Position numbers and translations under genes: made by a program. Shown one piece after another: positions 6,187 to 7,163 of a stretch of 7,163 nt of DNA. The DNA is from Chloroflexota bacterium. GTDB lineage: Bacteria; Chloroflexota; FW602-bin22; JAMCYS01. The stretch spans positions 1-7,163 of the forward strand of contig JAJZQK010000161.1 in NCBI GenBank assembly GCA_021847625.1. Direction: 5' to 3'. Numbering within the stretch: the stretch's first letter is position 1; every line of letters begins with the position of its first letter. A model generated the notes under the pieces. That model saw only the letters and a program-made list of their open reading frames with translations. It was not told the origin of the DNA and did no database searches.

Positions 6187-6259
6187 AGCCGCTGGGGAGA
6201 GTCGAACTCCCGACAGCCTCATTACAAGTGAGGTGCTCTGCCAACTGAGCTACAGCGGC
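6187..6259 (-). tRNA. tRNA-Thr, anticodon TGT
   Basis: A complete cloverleaf can be read on the minus strand. The acceptor GCCGCTG (6259-6253) pairs with CAGCGGC (6194-6188) over 7 bp, the D arm is GCTC/GAGC, and the anticodon stem is CCTCA/TGAGG with loop CTTGTAA. The anticodon TGT is at 6226-6224, the variable loop is short, and the T arm is GGGAG, TTCGACT, CTCCC. The discriminator base is U at 6187. The 3' CCA is not encoded: CCG follows the discriminator, so a CCA-adding enzyme is required. It lies just upstream of tuf, a classical linkage of tRNA-Thr with tuf. Confidence 0.97.
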
Positions 6260-6301
6260 ACAAGCGGGGAGACAACTAGAGAACAACTAACATAAAAAAG
6301 C

Positions 6302-6316
6302 GCCCGCGTCAAGGGC
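6302..6316 (-). other. Short hairpin followed by six T, upstream of tRNA-Thr
   Basis: GCCC pairs with GGGC (6302-6305 with 6313-6316) around a 7-nt loop and is followed on the minus strand by CG-CTTTTTT (T run 6299-6294). The stem is only 4-5 bp, so termination would be weak. It begins at the expected start point of the promoter at 6323-6352. It could be a minor attenuator or a remnant terminator for rlmB read-through. Confidence 0.25.
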
Positions 6317-6322
6317 AGCCGT

Positions 6323-6352
6323 ATTCTAGCGCAAGGGGCAGCGCGGTGTCAA
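6323..6352 (-). promoter_or_regulatory. Sigma70-type promoter for the tRNA-Thr/tuf operon
   Basis: On the minus strand TTGACA (6352-6347, perfect -35 consensus) and TAGAAT (6328-6323, one mismatch to TATAAT) are separated by 18 nt. The predicted start is near 6316, about 57 nt before tRNA-Thr. It is the strongest promoter-like match I see in the window, and its position fits the main promoter of the whole ribosomal-protein operon. Confidence 0.8.
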
Positions 6353-6424
6353 GCGCACGTCCACGCCCAGCCACGACGGACCCTTGCTGGCGGGGTAGGC
6401 TACTCCCTTCGCCGGCAGCTAGGA

Positions 6425-6453
6425 ATAATACCACAAGTCGACGGCGTTTGCAC
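6425..6453 (-). promoter_or_regulatory. Possible second promoter with extended -10
   Basis: TGGTATTAT on the minus strand gives an extended -10 (TG, one base, TATTAT at 6430-6425). The -35 at 17 nt spacing (GTGCAA, 6453-6448) is weak. It is an AT-rich island in an otherwise GC-rich gap, about 100 nt upstream of the stronger promoter and in the same direction. Tandem promoters are common for stable-RNA and tuf operons. Confidence 0.45.
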
Positions 6454-6478
6454 GGTCCGCCACCCGGCCGACGCCCGC

Positions 6479-7163
6479 TCAAGCCTCGCCGGCTCGGTCG
6501 AAATCTACTGGGCGCTGACGCTGTCCGCGGTCGCGTTGGCGCCAGGCCTCGAAGAGCACAATCGACCCGGCCACGGCGGCGTTGAGCGAGTCCACATGCC
6601 CGCGCATCGGCAGTCGGACGACTAAATCGCAGTGCTCGCGTACCAGCCGGCTGATCCCTTTGCCTTCGCTGCCGACCACCAGTACCAGCGGGAAGCTGAG
6701 GTCTTGCTCGTCGTAGGGCCGGGCGCCCTGCATGTCCAGCCCCACCACCCAGAGCCCCTGCTTCTTCAAGTCGTCCAGCGCACGGGTCAGATTCGTGACC
6801 TGTGCCACCTTGAGATATTCGATCGCCCCCGCGGAGGCTTTGGCCACGGACGCGGTCAACCCAACCGCGCGATGCTTGGGGATGATCACGCCGTGCGCTC
6901 CCACAGCCTCGGCGGTGCGCAGGAGAGTGCCGAAGTTCTGTGGATCCTGCAGCGAGTCGAGCGCCAACAGCAGCGGCGGCTCGCCCCGCCGGTTGGCGTC
7001 GCGCAGGATCTCGTCGACGGTCGCGTAGGCGTGGGCGGCGGCGGCCGCGGCCACTCCCTGGTGGCGGTCCGTACCGCACAGTCTGTCCAGAGCCTCTCGT
7101 GGCGGACGCTGCAGGGAAACGCCTGCCGAGCGGGCCTCGGTCAAGATCTCCGCGACAATGCCC
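6479..7163 (-). CDS. rlmB: 23S rRNA (guanosine-2'-O-)-methyltransferase RlmB, 5' end beyond the window
   Basis: TrmH-type SPOUT methyltransferase that uses S-adenosylmethionine. In E. coli the family member RlmB methylates the 2'-O of G2251 in the ribosomal P-site loop. The visible part is 227 residues with no start codon of its own. The reading frame stays open to the right edge (GIVAEILTEARSAGVSL), and about 35 N-terminal residues appear to be missing compared with a 243-residue family member. The substrate-binding N-terminal region retains HQGVAA. The three SPOUT motifs are all seen: DPQNFGTLLRTAEAVGA, then VLVVGSEGKGISRLV, then LPMRGHVDSLNAAVAGSIVLFE, which form the knotted cofactor site. 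It ends in TGA at 6481-6479. No clear terminator follows, so some read-through into the tRNA/tuf unit is possible. Another TrmH-family 2'-O-methyltransferase is less likely but not excluded. Confidence 0.88.
   Translation of the reverse strand, partial: GIVAEILTEARSAGVSLQRPPREALDRLCGTDRHQGVAAAAAAHAYATVDEILRDANRRGEPPLLLALDSLQDPQNFGTLLRTAEAVGAHGVIIPKHRAVGLTASVAKASAGAIEYLKVAQVTNLTRALDDLKKQGLWVVGLDMQGARPYDEQDLSFPLVLVVGSEGKGISRLVREHCDLVVRLPMRGHVDSLNAAVAGSIVLFEAWRQRDRGQRQRPVDFDRAGEA

Noticed and set aside
6361..6478. T-box or riboswitch upstream of tRNA-Thr
   Set aside because: I looked for T-box-like antiterminator bases and other known cores and found only GC-rich sequence plus promoter-like elements.
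6309..7079. 256-codon minus-strand frame overlapping rlmB
   Set aside because: It is an Arg/Gly/Pro-rich alternate frame of rlmB that also runs through the promoter region; the RlmB frame carries all three SPOUT motifs.

Overview
The window holds one of the most conserved gene clusters in bacteria, a translation and transcription-machinery operon (the E. coli 'beta operon' region without rpoBC). Every gene lies on the minus strand. In transcription order, from the right edge leftwards, they are: rlmB (5' end outside the window), tRNA-Thr(TGT), tuf, rpmG, secE, nusG, rplK, rplA, rplJ, rplL, and then the gene for ribonuclease J (3' end outside the window). The DNA is GC-rich. RNase J, a zinc-ribbon (four-Cys) L33, a Firmicutes-type L10 leader RNA and the style of EF-Tu, RlmB and RNase J point to a non-proteobacterial, high-GC bacterium. 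My best guess is Chloroflexota (Anaerolineae-like), probably from an environmental or metagenomic assembly. This is a judgement from protein style and synteny, not from a search.

Right part (6187-7163): the C-terminal 227 residues of the 23S rRNA 2'-O-methyltransferase RlmB are followed by a 219-nt gap. The gap carries a strong sigma70-type promoter (TTGACA, 18-nt spacer, TAGAAT) and a possible extended -10 promoter. Both point at tRNA-Thr and the operon behind it. Middle (2439-6186): tuf, rpmG, secE, nusG, rplK and rplA are closely packed. rpmG and secE overlap by four bases (GTGA). The longest gaps carry hairpins: tRNA-tuf, tuf-rpmG and rplK-rplA. Left part (1-2438): a 198-nt leader precedes rplJL and carries the conserved L10-leader core plus a separate 10-bp attenuator-like hairpin just before the rplJ ribosome binding site. 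The rplJL unit ends in a perfect 14-bp terminator stem after rplL. RNase J follows as a separate gene.

The genes act together in protein synthesis. EF-Tu delivers aminoacyl-tRNA; L7/L12, L10, L11 and L1 form the stalk and the L1 arm of the 50S subunit; L33 is another 50S protein; RlmB modifies 23S rRNA. NusG links transcription to translation, SecE is part of the protein-export channel, and RNase J handles rRNA and mRNA processing and decay.

I find no novel system, phage, CRISPR array or mobile element. The most interesting item is regulatory: the conserved CCGUAGAC box of the L10 leader is an exact 8-nt complement of the loop region of the downstream attenuator hairpin. This suggests a specific on/off RNA switch for rplJL. 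A second item is the ambiguous start of RNase J, where the best start codon and ribosome binding site are one base out of frame.
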